A DNA stretch of 64,000 bases. Source: Castanea sativa (lineage: Eukaryota > Streptophyta > Magnoliopsida > Fagales > Fagaceae). The notes under the pieces are model-generated. The model did no database searches. It was not told the origin of the DNA and saw nothing but the letters and a program-made list of their open reading frames with translations. The position numbers and the translations under genes were made by a program. The stretch lies in assembly GCF_040712315.1 (NCBI RefSeq), contig NC_134019.1:33575873-33639872 (forward strand). Direction: 5' to 3'. How positions within the stretch are numbered: the stretch's first letter is position 1; each line of letters opens with the position of its first letter. This document shows, piece after piece, positions 22,601 through 34,146 of the stretch.

Positions 22601-23563
22601 ACCATAATGAGATGTTACCTCCTTATTTGACTGTACAAATAGTGGTGAGCTTTTGATTACAACGAAAATTTATCCAGTTCAAATCTATTCATTTGATCCT
22701 GAAAGTTTAAATGTGAACTATCGTAGTCGAGATTATGAACCAAAGGCTTACACAGCTAATCTCATGGAGAGCTTAGTTTTACTCAATGAGTAAACCGTAA
22801 GGTGGTAATCTTTTGAAATTCATATTGACGGGTAAGGTGTTGTCTCATTTGAAGTTGTTGGAAAGTTTTTGTATATATCAAATTTGTGGATCAAATGAAG
22901 TTATTATTGCTGTGTTTGCTTTCCTTATCTATTTGTGAGCTTCACCCTCTATAGCATAACAATGGACCACATATTCATTTTATCTTTTGATGTCAACTCT
23001 GAAATATTATTTGGCCGGTTTTTTTTTTTTAAGAGAGAATAATGATTTGGAGTTGCTACAATGCTCTCTAGGTCAAGAGAGCTACTGTAGCAACACTAAA
23101 AAAATATTTAGAGTTTAAAGAGGAAGTTGAAGCTTGTATTTTGTGTGTTTGCCCTCTAGAAATTGGTTTGGACAGCCTAATTGAGATGCTCTAAGAAATG
23201 CCAAGAACTAGTGAAAGAGCTCCACATGGTTCTTATTCATGTCACGGCCTTCTAGAGATGAAAACAAATCTGAAGGAAGAAGAAATTGAAATGAAGCAAA
23301 AGGCTAAGTTTCTTAGAAGCACAAGAATGAGAAATCAACTCTTCAAGAGAACTCTCTTAGAAACTAGAACTTAGGCTAAAATCTATATTCTCGTCTAAAA
23401 ACCAAGTAATCTATACATCTCTTGGCTTATTCATAATTGCTAGCTCAACTGCCATAGACTCCAACTAATTATCACATGGCTATTTGCTAACTATTTACTA
23501 TCCATTTTTGTTATAAGATATTACCTGCTCTAATAGATTGTAACTAACTAACAGTTAATAAGC

Positions 23564-23755
23564 TCAATACACGCTAAGGCATGAAGTTACTGCATCATCT
23601 AGCCACCCTGTTTTGCTCTTAGTGAACTTACCTGTGACCAAGTCAATGACCTCAACAAAAGCCAATGAACCTAAAAGCCTAACAGATATGTGCTTCTTAA
23701 AAAATTCTTCCTCTTTAACCAAACCAAAAAGTTTAGTATGCTCATTCCATAGCAC
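23564..23755 (-). other. Unidentified short open frame within the hAT element
   Basis: 63 codons with a protein-like composition (contains 'LVKEEEFFKKHISVRLLGSL' and 'GWLDDAVTSC'). I do not recognise it. It could be another captured gene fragment or chance; no flanking splice sites or domain support it. Confidence 0.25.
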
Positions 23756-24533
23756 TATAGACTATAGAATGTTTCTTTAAGATAAACAGCACAACAGACC
23801 AATAGAAAGAAAATATTTAAGCAGCTGAATGTACTTGTTGATTAACATGAGCTGACAATAAACACATGATTGAATCCATCTAAGGAAAACATGATAAAAT
23901 CTCATATCTATCTATGTCTCTTAGAGGACAGAGATAGGATGATATCGCAAGATCAAGTGATCAATGAATATCAAATGCAAATATCAAATACTAATATATA
24001 ATAGCCACAACCACAATAGGATGATACAAATCCGGTACATAAAAAGAGAAAAAAATGCTTTTCAAAATACTAACATGCCTACTGCAGCAGGTAAAAGCAT
24101 GAAAAGGGTGTCAATTCATCCATACCACTTCTCAGTAAGATTCCACATTTGCACCATCAAGTAAAGCAAGGTTCTCCACGTAACTATCCATAGCTAAAAC
24201 ATTTTCACCTTTAATACTAGTAGCCTTCTCATGTAGCGTTTCAGGGTCAATTAAAACATCCCATTAGTCTCCACATGCCCAGTTCATTTTATAGGAATAT
24301 GAGATTAAGGACAAAGCTGCACCTAACAACATTGAGTCATAACCTTGAACTTCAAAACAATAACCTTCAGATGCATCTGTTTGGCCCCTGAAGCTCTTAA
24401 CTATGTGTTTCTCCTCATCTCATTGGCACTATGGATATATAGTCTAATATAAATTTCATAGATATAGGAACAATTCACATCTGTTATAAATTTCTCTTAA
24501 TATATTATATTGCTAAATAACTTATAATTAACT

Positions 24534-24786
24534 TAATACCCCGAAATCATTGCATTCCATGATATCCTATCTCTCCTTGGCATTCTATCAAACACTAACC
24601 GTGCACTTTGAACATCCTATGATACAAATCCAATGCCTTGTCAAAAAACCCTGCTTTTGCATACCCACCTACCAACACATTCCAAGAAAACACATCCCTC
24701 TCCTCCATCTTCCCAAACACATACCAAGCATTACCCAGATCACCAAACTTCACAAACATACTCAACAAAGCATTACCGATGCTTAC
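24534..24786 (-). pseudogene. Captured fragment of a PLS-class PPR gene (VAC1/ECB2-like)
   Basis: On the minus strand one frame reads 'SIGNALLSMFVKFGDLGNAW', then 'YVFGKMEERDVFSWNVLVGG' and 'YAKAGFFDKALDLYHRM', which is PLS-type PPR sequence. I recall this as matching the first repeats of the chloroplast editing factor VAC1/ECB2 (At1g15510). It hits a stop, and another frame continues with 'RLVFDRMPRRDRISWNAMIS', which in the family belongs roughly 70-100 residues further on. So an internal piece is deleted and the frame is broken. It lies inside the hAT element and is not a functional gene. The upstream part of the element (24880-25100, minus) has exon-like GTAAGC junctions that may be a second captured piece. 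Confidence 0.7.
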
Positions 24787-25303
24787 CGAAAAGATAAAAT
24801 TAGAAGATGTAAACTGTTTGGTAACGGAGAAAACGAAGGAAAACAAAAGAAGAATTTTGAGTAACTAAAAAGAGGAACCAAATCCGAGTTTCGAAGCTTA
24901 CCGATGAGTGCTGGAGTGACCGGAAAGAGATAACGTGAATATTCCGGCGAACAACTCAGAAATCTGCTGAAGCTTTTAAGAATTTTGATGTGTCCGAAGC
25001 TTTGAAGCTGCTGAAGCTGTTGGGTTTCCGACTAAAACATGATTGGAGGCCGAGAAAATGAGGGAAAATGAAAACCCTCTTGAAACCGTAAACGTCTGAG
25101 ACTCTGAGGGCTGGGTTTCTTTTCTTTTAATTTTAATTGTTTTTGGGTTAAACGGGCTCCAACGGATTTTTAGTTAACTGTATTTAATTGGATTGATGTT
25201 TATTTAACCCAACTAATAATTGGGTGAGTTTGGATTTAATTAGAGTAGGTGAATTTGGGTGGACAAATGAGTTTGAATTTACTTTGCCACCCTTAGTAAA
25301 GGC

Positions 25304-25635
25304 GATGGCGATGACGATGGCAAGTTGCTAGCGGCTGTCCGCTGAGGGTGGGTGGAGGAAGCGATGGATGGTCTCTATAATCTGCGACTACTCAGGCTCA
25401 AATGCCTGGCAAATAGGGGTTTAGGGGCTTATTAAGGGTTTTGGCTGACCTTAGTTTTAACTTATTTGGCTTTTATTTCCAATTTTTTTAACTCTACTTT
25501 TTTCTTTTGTTATAACTGTACTCTTTTTTTTTTTTTTTTTTAGAAACGTTATAACTGTACTCTGGTCCGTCTGAGATGTTCATATTTTTCTAAAACTGAT
25601 TTTTTTTTTTTTTTTTTTTGTTGAAAATGTTGTAG
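25304..25635. other. Spacer
   Basis: GC-richer 100 bases next to the hAT end, then T-rich DNA. 'tataactgtactct' occurs twice, separated by a long T-run (near 25510 and 25550). No gene. Confidence 0.45.
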
Positions 25636-25896
25636 ATAAAGGTAATAGTTAGTTGAAATAGTGAAGTGAGACTCATGAATAATACCAAAAAGTATAGTGA
25701 AACACATCAATAGTAGCAAAAATAAACTGAATAGTAAAATAAGTTGACAAAAATAATCTTTATTAGATATGATTAATTTTGCCAACTTATTTTACTATTC
25801 AGCTTATTTTTGCTATTATTCATGTGTCTTATTGCATTTTTTAGAACTATTCATGGGTTCCACTATATTATTTCAGTTAACTTTTACCTTTAGGTT
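25636..25896. mobile_element. Foldback MITE, diverged second copy
   Basis: Shares with the element at 10796 the block 'gttagttgaaatag', 'aataccaaaaag' and 'gcaaaaataa..tgaatagtaaaata', followed by the inverted complement 'ttattttactattcagcttatttttgct' and 'ttcagttaacttttacctt'. The outer ends are decayed, so limits are approximate. Confidence 0.65.
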
Positions 25897-26175
25897 CCGT
25901 TTGGGAGGTCATAAGAGAATGGAATGGAATGATCATAAGGGAATGAAAATGAATAGAATGTATTTAAGTAAAGGAAAGAAATGGAAAAGTATGGAATGGA
26001 ATGAAATTAAGTAACCTTAATTGGATGTTTTAAAATAAAGAAATGGAATGAAAATAAATAAAATGTAAGAAATCTTGTTTGGGAGCAACATGGAGGGAAT
26101 GGAATGGAATCATTTTATAATAATATTACTATTAGACCCCTATTTTAAAATAAAGGGTTGAATATATAGGGGTAT
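25897..26175. other. Spacer, possible MITE with GGAATGGAATG motifs
   Basis: 'tccgtttgggag' at about 25897 and 'cttgtttgggagcaacatggagggaatggaatgg' near 26075-26110 flank DNA rich in 'atggaatgg'. This suggests another small non-coding element, but no clean termini were found. Confidence 0.35.
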
Positions 26176-26931
26176 TGTAAGTGCACAATTGCACCTGGAC
26201 CCAAAAACACACGTGAGTTCAGGCCCAATGAGCCTTAAACAATTAAATTTGTAGAGTGTGGGTTCGCAATCTAGTTTAGTGGTGTTCGAAACTTGATGAA
26301 CAGGCTAGAATGTTACAGTATTTACAAACAATGGACAAATAGGGCAAAATGAACCTCCTCGGACATAAGCCGAGGACGACTTATATATTATTTCTCTTCT
26401 TCCTTTCAAAGGTTACAGTTCTTAGTCATTCTCTAGTTCTTTTCCAAAAAAACATTTTCTTCTTCCTCCTCTCCTTTTCTTTACTCTCTTCCCTCTTTAA
26501 ATACTTCTTCTCTGTACCCCTTCATCCACGTGTCACACAAATCTCACCCTTAGATCCTTAAGCAATGGCCAGAAGGCCCCTTCTACTGTTCAAGGGTCAC
26601 TTCCCCATTAATGCAGCTAGGGCAGTAGGTGCAGGATCTTTAATGTGGATGTAGCAGCTTTTTTCTGAGATATTTTTCTCACACCGTTGCGTCCGGAGGG
26701 TACTTAAATCCCCCTCTTAACCAATTTTTCCAGAACTCTACCTTGATCTTTTTGGCGAATCCCAGGGTCATCGCGGGTCTGTCTGAGGAGAGATTCGTCC
26801 TCGAACGAATCCTCAGACTCTCGACTCATGGGCCGACCTGCAGTTCTAGGGACTTTTAGTCTAAAACAAACTAGCGCCCATCAATAAAGCCCAAGGCCTA
26901 AATACTTACTTAGGTCCTTTTAGTCCCCACA
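26176..26931 (-). repeat. 3' LTR of Tat element A
   Basis: On the minus strand it begins TGTGGGGACTAAAAGG and ends GTGCACTTACA (TG...CA). A polypurine-rich 'GTTTTGAGGGGCTAT' lies immediately upstream at 26947-26932. A TATA-like 'TATATAAG' sits near 26385-26395 on the minus strand. Length 756 bp. Its termini differ from those of elements B, C and D. Confidence 0.75.
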
Positions 26932-27429
26932 ATAGCCCCTCAAAACTTTATTTTTCCTCGTCCGAGAAGAAAAATAGGGTTTTGATCTGACCAGAGCTCC
27001 CTTCATATGTTTCGTACATCACCATGTGTGTGGGGGTCGTTTCGTTCCTAGAAAATGCCGTTTGGCGCTTCGATTTTCAGAACACGCGCATTTATGACTG
27101 CAAGTTACACCATGTTCCTCACGTTTAACGATAAGATGAATATCCAATGGTCCTTGTCACCTCCTGAAAATTTGGGCGGAAAACATCCAATTTCGAGGCC
27201 GCCTCCTACACGTCATAACGCTTGGAAATCTGCGCCTTCATTCATTTCTTCAAAATTTTATCACATCAGAGCATCAGTGATCATCTTTTCTCTCCAGAAA
27301 CCCGTGGAAACTCGCATAGCTACAAACTTGTAAGTTTTAACTTCTTCTATTCCTTTCTCCTCGGATTCTGACCTCGGCTCCCTTTTTAACCACTTTCCTT
27401 CTTGAAACTTGCCCTTTCTTTTCTCCTAG
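26932..27429 (+). promoter_or_regulatory. Leader of antisense ORF A
   Basis: Between the LTR and the ORF. A CTT|GTAAGT donor at about 27330 and a TTTCTCCTAG acceptor directly before the ATG at 27430 suggest a spliced 5' leader. Promoter location unknown. Confidence 0.4.
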
Positions 27430-29989
27430 ATGGGTAGATTTAAGTGCTTAGTTGATACCGCCGCTGGGATGGAAGGCTTCAGGGCCAAATATCAGATTCT
27501 CAGTGACATAGGTTTGAAGTACTGTCCAGCAGAAGCCGTAGGTGGTTCTAGGAAGATGGGAGAGGTTATCATTCCTATGATTGCCTTCATAGAAGGTGGG
27601 ATGACCCTCCCTATGAGAAGCGTAACTAGGGAATACCTTCGTAACCACAGGTTGTGCCCAGACCAATGCGCACCCAATGTATTTAGGGTCTTAGGAAGTG
27701 TCGATGCTCTGAATGAGCAGATGGGCTTGAACTTCACTTGGCATGATGTTGTCTTCATGTATGAATGCCACAAACTTAGAAGCGTAGGTTATTACATTAA
27801 ATCCCGGTCTAGTGTAGTTAGGTTAATTTCTTGTCTGCCCAAGTCTAATAAAGGCATGAAGGACGACTACCTCATCGCCTCAGGCAACTGGCACGACGAC
27901 CTTCACTACCCAGTCATATGGGGAGACCCAGGTGTGACTCCTTAGGAGTTAATTTCTCTACCCCGAACTTTAATCTCAAAATCTTCTAATATTTATTTCC
28001 TTTTGCACACTGTCAATTTCAATTTCTCATATGCATTACAGATCTGACCATACTTAGCATCTTTGGTATCCTTTCTCGTAGATAAACAACTCATGCGCCC
28101 ACGTCTGAGCCACTGCAACGTTGCTGACCTAAACCGCGTACTGCGCTCAGAAGTGTTTGTAAGTGAAGACCTGCAACTTAGAGCGGCTCACCTAATACTA
28201 GGGTACGATCCTATATCCTTGGATTTCCAGGAGATAGAGAACGTGATTATCGCGTGGGATAGAAGGCGCAAGAGAATAAACGTAGCAAGGCCGCACTTTC
28301 TTGCCGACTACGACATCCCCGACGACCTCAACACCATCCTATACACGCGACCCATCGCGGCGATCCCTCTCTCGACACACTCTCAAGCAACCGCTGTCCC
28401 GGAGGAGTAAGTGTCCTCATCGCACACGTTGGATGGGAGATAGACTAATTTCAGCTCGAGGATGTCGAAAGACCCCGGGGAAACTAGTTTGTCATACTCT
28501 CTGACGAGGAAGAAGAGCCCACCAAGGCCTCCGGAGTTGCAGGTTTAATCGTTGCCCGTCCTGACGACAATTCTGAGGAGGAGGAAATGGACGTGCTTCA
28601 AGGCCTTCTGACTAAAAGAGGCGAGAAAGTCGCCCAAAAAAGAGCAAGAGGGTCCCAAGTTCCTCCGTCCTTACCACCACCCCCTCCTCCAGCCGATCCT
28701 AAACCTCCGGTTGAGGAGCCCAAGAAGAAAAGGAAGGGGGAGGCCGAGGAGGCTGGTGGCGAAAAACCGAAGAAGCCAAGACAGCAGGCACAACAGGCTC
28801 AGCAGCAGAAACTGGACAAACGCAAGGTACGTGCTCGTTCAGTTGAAAGCGGGGAAATAAGGGACATGGCCGAAGTGCGCCGAGCACCGGCTACCTGGTC
28901 TCCCGATCTGAGATTGGATGGAGCACCAATCTCTTGCCAGTCCAGCATTAGGGCATTCCAACAAGGCCACACCCACCACCTAGCCGAGGCGTTGGAACGT
29001 CCCCTTCTGCTGCCCAAGGATATGGAAGCCTTGGAGAAAATGAGTCAGCCTCAGCTGTTCCTTTCTTTGAAAAGGGAATTAGCCCTGGTAAGTTTCACTT
29101 CTTATGAATATTTCATTTTTCATGATATCGGATTATTAGTAAGTGTTTTCCTACATCTAACTCTCTAATACTTTGTCACAGGCCATTCAAGAGGTCTTTG
29201 CTGCCGAGAAATTTGTGGAGGATTCTCGGGAAGAAGGCCGAAATGGAGCAGGAGATTCGGCTGGAGACTGAGAAGTCCCTAGGCCAGGCCCTCACAGAAA
29301 ACGAGAAACTCTCCTCTCAGCTGGCCAACCTAAAAAGAGAAAGAGACGGTGCCGAGGCCAGCCTGAGAACGATGAGGACTCAAGTGGAGAGGCAGTGCAA
29401 GCTTCTCCATCAAAAGGACGACGAGCTCACCAACGCATAGAAGGAACGCTCTAACTTGGAGAAGGAGCTTGCGCAGATGAAGAAGGAAGCTCGCACCTTC
29501 AAGGAATCACTAGAGGCTGCGAAGAAGGCTAGCTACAAGGAAGGGGTGACGGCGACAGAAGACCAGTTGACAGAGGCGTTCGTGGCCTTGTGCCGAGAAT
29601 ACTGTTAACAGGTCTAGGGCAAAGCCTTAAACGCAGCAGGGGTTCCTTCAGCTTCCGAGCTGAGGAAGCCTGAGAACATTTGGCTTCCCCTTGACATATA
29701 GGAGATAGATGAGGCTCCTGCTGTCTCACCTGCCCCTGGGACAGCCACTTCTGCTCTCCCTCCTGCGATTCCTGAACCCGTTTCGGATCCTACAGAACAT
29801 ACAGGTTCCAATAAAGAGAAGGAAGGGTGTGGAGGTGCCGAGAAAGACCCAAGCCAAAGTGTGGAGCCCACCGTCCTTCCAAAAACTACAGCAGACAAAG
29901 GGAAACAAGTCCTGTCTTCCTTTGAGTTGGAGCTAAAAAACACTGAGGCTACCAGCACTTCTCAGCAAGACCCCCCTCCAAAAGTTTAG
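27430..29989 (+). pseudogene. Tat element A extra ORF (antisense to pol), putative gypsy-type transposon protein, broken
   Basis: Plus-strand gene-like structure of several exons: 27430 to about 27931; then, after a GT-AG intron ending near 28080 (TCTCGTAG), an exon to 28410; a region 28587-29090; and after an intron ending CACAG at 29181, a 3' part to 29989. The N-terminal half has 'GGMTLPMRSVTREYLRNHRL' and 'GLNFTWHDVVFMYECHKL', with the layout of the plant 'putative gypsy type transposon' domain (Pfam Transposase_28 as I recall it). The middle is Pro/Lys/Glu-rich with a basic patch; the end is a coiled coil (LETEKSLGQALTENEKLSSQ). Stops at 28410, 29440 and 29608, and frame changes, make it inactive. 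The function of such ORFs is unknown. Confidence 0.65.
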
Positions 29990-30603
29990 GGCCGAGCCTA
30001 GGGCTTCTTTCTCTTTGTAATTAAGATTTTGCATGTAATGTATGTCAGAACAATTAATGAAAGACAGTTTCGTTTGATTTTCATTTGACTTGTATTTATT
30101 TATCTTTGTGTTTGCCATAAGAATTCCTCTCAAGCTACATCTCCTGAGTATATCAAGCACGAAGTAATAACGAACGCCTAACAGGCTGACTTAACTTTTT
30201 GCAAACATTTGAAAAGTAAAGTGTTCAAGAACCTACCAAAAACAAACTTGGTTTAGATGGTAAGTAGTGCCACACTTTGCAAACCCATATGATACTTAGG
30301 ATTTGTAACCTAGAACGCTAACTTTAGTAAAGTGTGGGGTCCGAGGACCCTACCTTACCAAATTTCTGCTTGATACTTAAAGATGTATGACTTCAAATTC
30401 TATTTAAACATAATTCTGTTTAACAAATGATAAGACATCAATTTCTACAAGATATGTGGTCCGAGGACCATACTTAACCGAATTTCTGTTTGACATTTAG
30501 TAATAGTAACTTAAGATGTTAATTTTCCCAGAGTAGAAGGTCTGTAGACCCGACATAACTAAGGTTATGTTTAACAAATGATAAGACATCAATTTCCACG
30601 AGG
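29990..30603. other. Degenerate edge of the 70-bp array
   Basis: No gene. Diverged, unevenly spaced relatives of the 70-bp monomer occur here: 'gtggggtccgaggaccc' near 30336, 'tatgtggtccgaggacc' near 30454 and 'gaaggtctgtagaccc' near 30536. The array decays outward on this side. Confidence 0.7.
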
Positions 30604-31913
30604 TATGTGGTCCGAGGACCATGCAATACCAAGTTTCTGTTCGATATTTTAGAACATATCAATTTTCACAAAGTATGTGGTCCGAGGACCATACATTACT
30701 AAGTTTCTGTTTGATATTTTAGAACATATCAATTTTCACAAGGTATGTAGTCCGAGGACCATGCATTACCAAGTTTCTGTTCGATATTTTAGAACATATC
30801 AATTTCCACAAGGTATGTGGTCCGAGGACCATGCATTACCAAGTTTCTGTTTGATATTTTAGAACATATCAATTTTCACAAGGTATGTGGTCCGAGGACC
30901 ATGCATTACCGAGTTTCTGTTTGATATTTTAGAACATATCAATTTCCACAAGGCATGTGGTCCGAGGACCATGCATTACCGAGTTTCTGTTTGATATTTT
31001 AGAACATATCAATTTTCACAAGGCATGTGGTCTGAAGACCATGCATTACCAAGTTTCTGTTTGATATTTTAGAACATATCAATTTTCATAAGGCATGTGG
31101 TCCGAGGACCATGCATTACCAAGTTTCTGTTTGATATTTTAGAACATATCAATTTTCACAAGGTATGTAGTTCGAGGACCATGCATTACCAAGTTTCTGT
31201 TTGATATTTTAGAACATGTCAATTTTCACAAGGTATGTGGTCTGAGGACCATGCATTACCAAGTTTCTGTTTGATATTTTAGAACATATCAATTTCCACA
31301 AGGTATGTGGTCCGAGGACCATGCATTACCAAGTTTCATTTTGATATTTTAGAACATATCAATTTTCACAAGGTATGTGGTCCGAGGACCATGCATTACC
31401 AAGTTTCTTTTTGATATTTTAGAACATATCAATTTCCACAAGGTATGTGGTCCGAGGACCATGCATTACCAAGTTTCATTTTGATATTTTAGAACATATC
31501 AATTTTCACAAGGTATGTGGTCCGAGGACCATGCATTACCAAGTTTCATTTTGATATTTTAGAACATATCAATTTTCACAAGGTATGTGGTCCGAGGACC
31601 ATGCATTACCAAGTTTCTTTTTGATATTTTAGAACATATCAATTTCCACAAGGTATGTGGTCCGAGGACCATGCATTACCAAGTTTCATTTTGATATTTT
31701 AGAACATATCAATTTTCACAAGGTATGTGGTCCGAGGACCATGCATTACCAAGTTTCTTTTTGATATTTTAGAACATATCAATTTCCACAAGGTATGTGC
31801 TTTGAGGACCATGCATTACCAAGTTTCTGTTTGATATTTTAGAACATATCAATTTTCACAAGGTATGTGGTCCGAGGACCATGCATTACCAAGTTTCTGT
31901 TTGATATTTTAAG
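30604..31913. repeat. Satellite-like tandem array, 70-bp monomer, 19 copies
   Basis: Nineteen near-identical monomers at exactly 70-base spacing. Each holds GGTCCGAGGACC, an inverted repeat (GGTCC-GA-GGACC), then 'atgcattaccaagtttct' and 'gatattttagaacatatcaa'. Variants (catttt versus cttttt in the middle; tttcaca versus tttccaca) alternate between about 31320 and 31760, giving 140- and 210-base higher-order units. It lies between integrase and the antisense ORF of Tat element A. Confidence 0.95.
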
Positions 31914-31977
31914 AGTTGTAATTGATAGGCCCATATACATTTATAATTTAAACCACAAACGACAAAAGTGCCTTTTA

Positions 31978-32937
31978 TTAATAATAATACCTTCGAAGGT
32001 TGTTTACATTCCACGAGCGTTGTACAACTTTTTCATATAGATCAGCTAGTCGATATGACGCTATGCCTGCTACAGAAATAATCTGATATGGTCCTTCCCA
32101 GTTTGGTCCTAGTTTACCCCAAGCTGGGTTTCTAGCAGTACCTACAACTTTTCTCAAAACCAGATCCCTAGGTGCAAGTGGCCTGAGCTTCACATGGGCA
32201 TCATACCCTCGTTTAAGCTTCTGCTAATAATAAGCCATTTGGACCATAGCTGTCTCTCGCCGTTCCTCAACTAAATCTAGGCTCTTCTTCAGGAGGCCGT
32301 TGTTACTTTCCGGGCTGAAAGTACTTGTCTTTAGTGTGGGGAAACCAGACTCTAAAGGTATCACTGCCTCGGCACCATAAGTCATAGAGAATGGTGATTC
32401 ACCTGTGGATCTACGCGGCGTAGTTCGATACGTCCATAGAACGTGTGGTAGTTCTTCTACCCATCTGCCCTTCGCATCGTCCAGCATTTTCTTGAGTCCA
32501 CTAACTATAACCTTGTTAACGGCCTCGGCTTGCCCGTTTCCCTGAGGATAAGCTGGAGTGGAGTATCTATTTATAATGCCCATGTCACAACAATATTTCC
32601 TAAAAGCTCCACTATCAAATTGAAAGCCATTTTCCGAAATGAGTGTATGCGGTACCCTAAATCTAGTGATGATGTTTTTCCAGATGAACTTCTTGGAATC
32701 GACGTCCCTAATATTTGCCAAGGGCTCAGCCTCTACCCATTTTGTGAAGTAGTTGTCCCCACAAGCAGCCACCTTTTGTTTCCTACAGCCCTCGGAAATG
32801 GTCCTACTATGTCCAATCCCCATTGAGCGAAAGGCCAAGGATTGGAGAGAGGGTTAAGGACTCCTCCAGGCTGATGGATGTTAGGAGCAAACCTCTGGCA
32901 TTGGTCACACTTTCTTGCATAGTCCTGAGCTTCCCTC
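31978..32937 (-). pseudogene. Tat element A integrase, broken
   Basis: Minus strand. Follows the Zn-binding His-His-Cys-Cys region, whose Cys pair 'KCDQCQRFAP' lies just below 32937. The core has YFTKWVEAEPLANI, FRVPHTLISENGFQFD, GIINRYSTPAYPQGNGQAEA and VLWTYRTTPRRSTGESPFSM, typical of Athila/Tat integrases. The C-terminal part has LGPNWEGPYQIISV. Damage: a frame change near 32765 removes the context of the first catalytic Asp; the second catalytic Asp (normally S-D-N-G) is Glu here; the stop at 32224 splits core and C-terminus. No activity is expected. Confidence 0.9.
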
Positions 32938-33719
32938 TACATATTGGGCCACCAATATCCTTGAGTCAGGGCCCTATGAGCTAGGGACCTTCCCCCAGTA
33001 TGGCTCCCACAAATTCCCTCATATAGTTCTTCCAAAAGCGCCTCCGTTGATTCGGGGTGCACGCATAACAAATATGGTCCAGAGAAGGATTGTTTATACA
33101 ATTTCTGATCCTCGGACAACCAGAAACGCAGTGCCTTTCGATGGATCTTGTCTGCTTCAGACTTGTCGTCGGGAAGAATGTCGTTTTTTAGAAAAGATAT
33201 CATAGGATCGATCCAACTAGGTCCAGGCCTTATTAAGTGGATTCGAGCTGCACGAACAGTGGTAAGAGCTGGCTCTAGCAAATCTTCGACAAGGATAATC
33301 CTAGGCAGACTCTGAGCCGAGTATGTCGCTAAGGTAGCCAAGGAGTCTGCATGTGTATTTCCACTTCTAGAAACGTGAGATAGGATGAAGGGATCGAAGC
33401 TAGATTGTAAACGTTTGATCAAGTATTCTTGCATTCTTGGGTCCCTAGCTTCCATGGTCCCCGTCACCTGGCCGACCACTAACTGAGAGTCTAAGCGCAT
33501 ATGAACTCTCTTTCCGCCCATCTTATGCACCATGTTCATGCCGACCAAGACTACTTCATACTCGGCCTCATTATTAGTAACCGAGAATGCCAGCCTTAGA
33601 GATTTTTCAAAGACAATTCCCTCGGGGGACACCAGGACAAGTCCGATGCCTGACCCTTTCTGGTTAACGGCCCCATCAACGTACACCTCCCAAGTGGGAG
33701 GTCCTATGCCCGTGATCAC
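32937..33719 (-). pseudogene. Tat element A RNase H and integrase zinc-finger start
   Basis: Minus strand, 260 open codons. The RNase H domain has all four acidic positions: WEVYVDGAVNQKGSGIG, NNEAEYEVVLVGMNM, MRLDSQLVVGQV and NTHADSLATLA. Downstream 'CGSHTGGRSLAHRALTQGYW' holds the two His of the integrase zinc finger; a stop right after 'WWPNM' cuts the frame before the Cys pair. The frame differs from that of the upstream reverse transcriptase, so a frameshift lies between. Confidence 0.9.
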
Positions 33720-34146
33720 GCAACTGATTTTTCATCCATGTGTGATTCCATCGCAATTTCTTCCAACAATGGTTCCGCGAACTCCGCCGTCAAATCTGCA
33801 AGAACCTGGCCCTTTACCGAGGTGCGCGGCATGTATTTAATATCAAAAGCTCCCAAAATGGTTCCCTATTTAGCCACTCTTCCGGAGTAGTCTGCACTGC
33901 ACAATACTGACTTGAGAGGCAGTTGGGTCAGAACTACGACGGTGTGGGACTAGAAATAGTGAGGAAGCTTCCGCGTGGCATGAACTATGGCCAAAAGTGC
34001 TTTCTTCAGAAGTAGGTAACGCACCTCGGCTTCATTTAAGGATTTACTGAGGTAGTAGACTGGTCTTTGCACCCTGCCGTCGTCCCTTATGAGTACCAAG
34101 CTAACCACATGAACGGCCACCGCCAGATATGCAAACAGGACTTCAT

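Larger units (their letters stand above)
22105..25295. mobile_element. Non-autonomous hAT element carrying host gene fragment
   Basis: The ends are imperfect terminal inverted repeats: TTGGGGTGGCAAATGGG on the left, and on the right a sequence whose complement is TAAGGGTGGCAAAGTAA (GGGTGGCAAA shared). Flanking 8-bp duplications GTGAAGGC (22097-22104) and GTAAAGGC (25296-25303) differ at one base, the duplication length expected for hAT transposons. Subterminal DNA on both sides is rich in 'gggttgggt'-type motifs, common in hAT elements. No transposase is encoded. Inside are a tandem-repeat block (22265-22600), an unidentified open frame (23564-23755) and a rearranged PPR gene fragment (24534-24786). 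Confidence 0.8.

Noticed and set aside
30604..31913. CRISPR-like regular repeats
   Set aside because: The repeat covers the whole 70-base period with no unique spacers, and the DNA is a plant retrotransposon.
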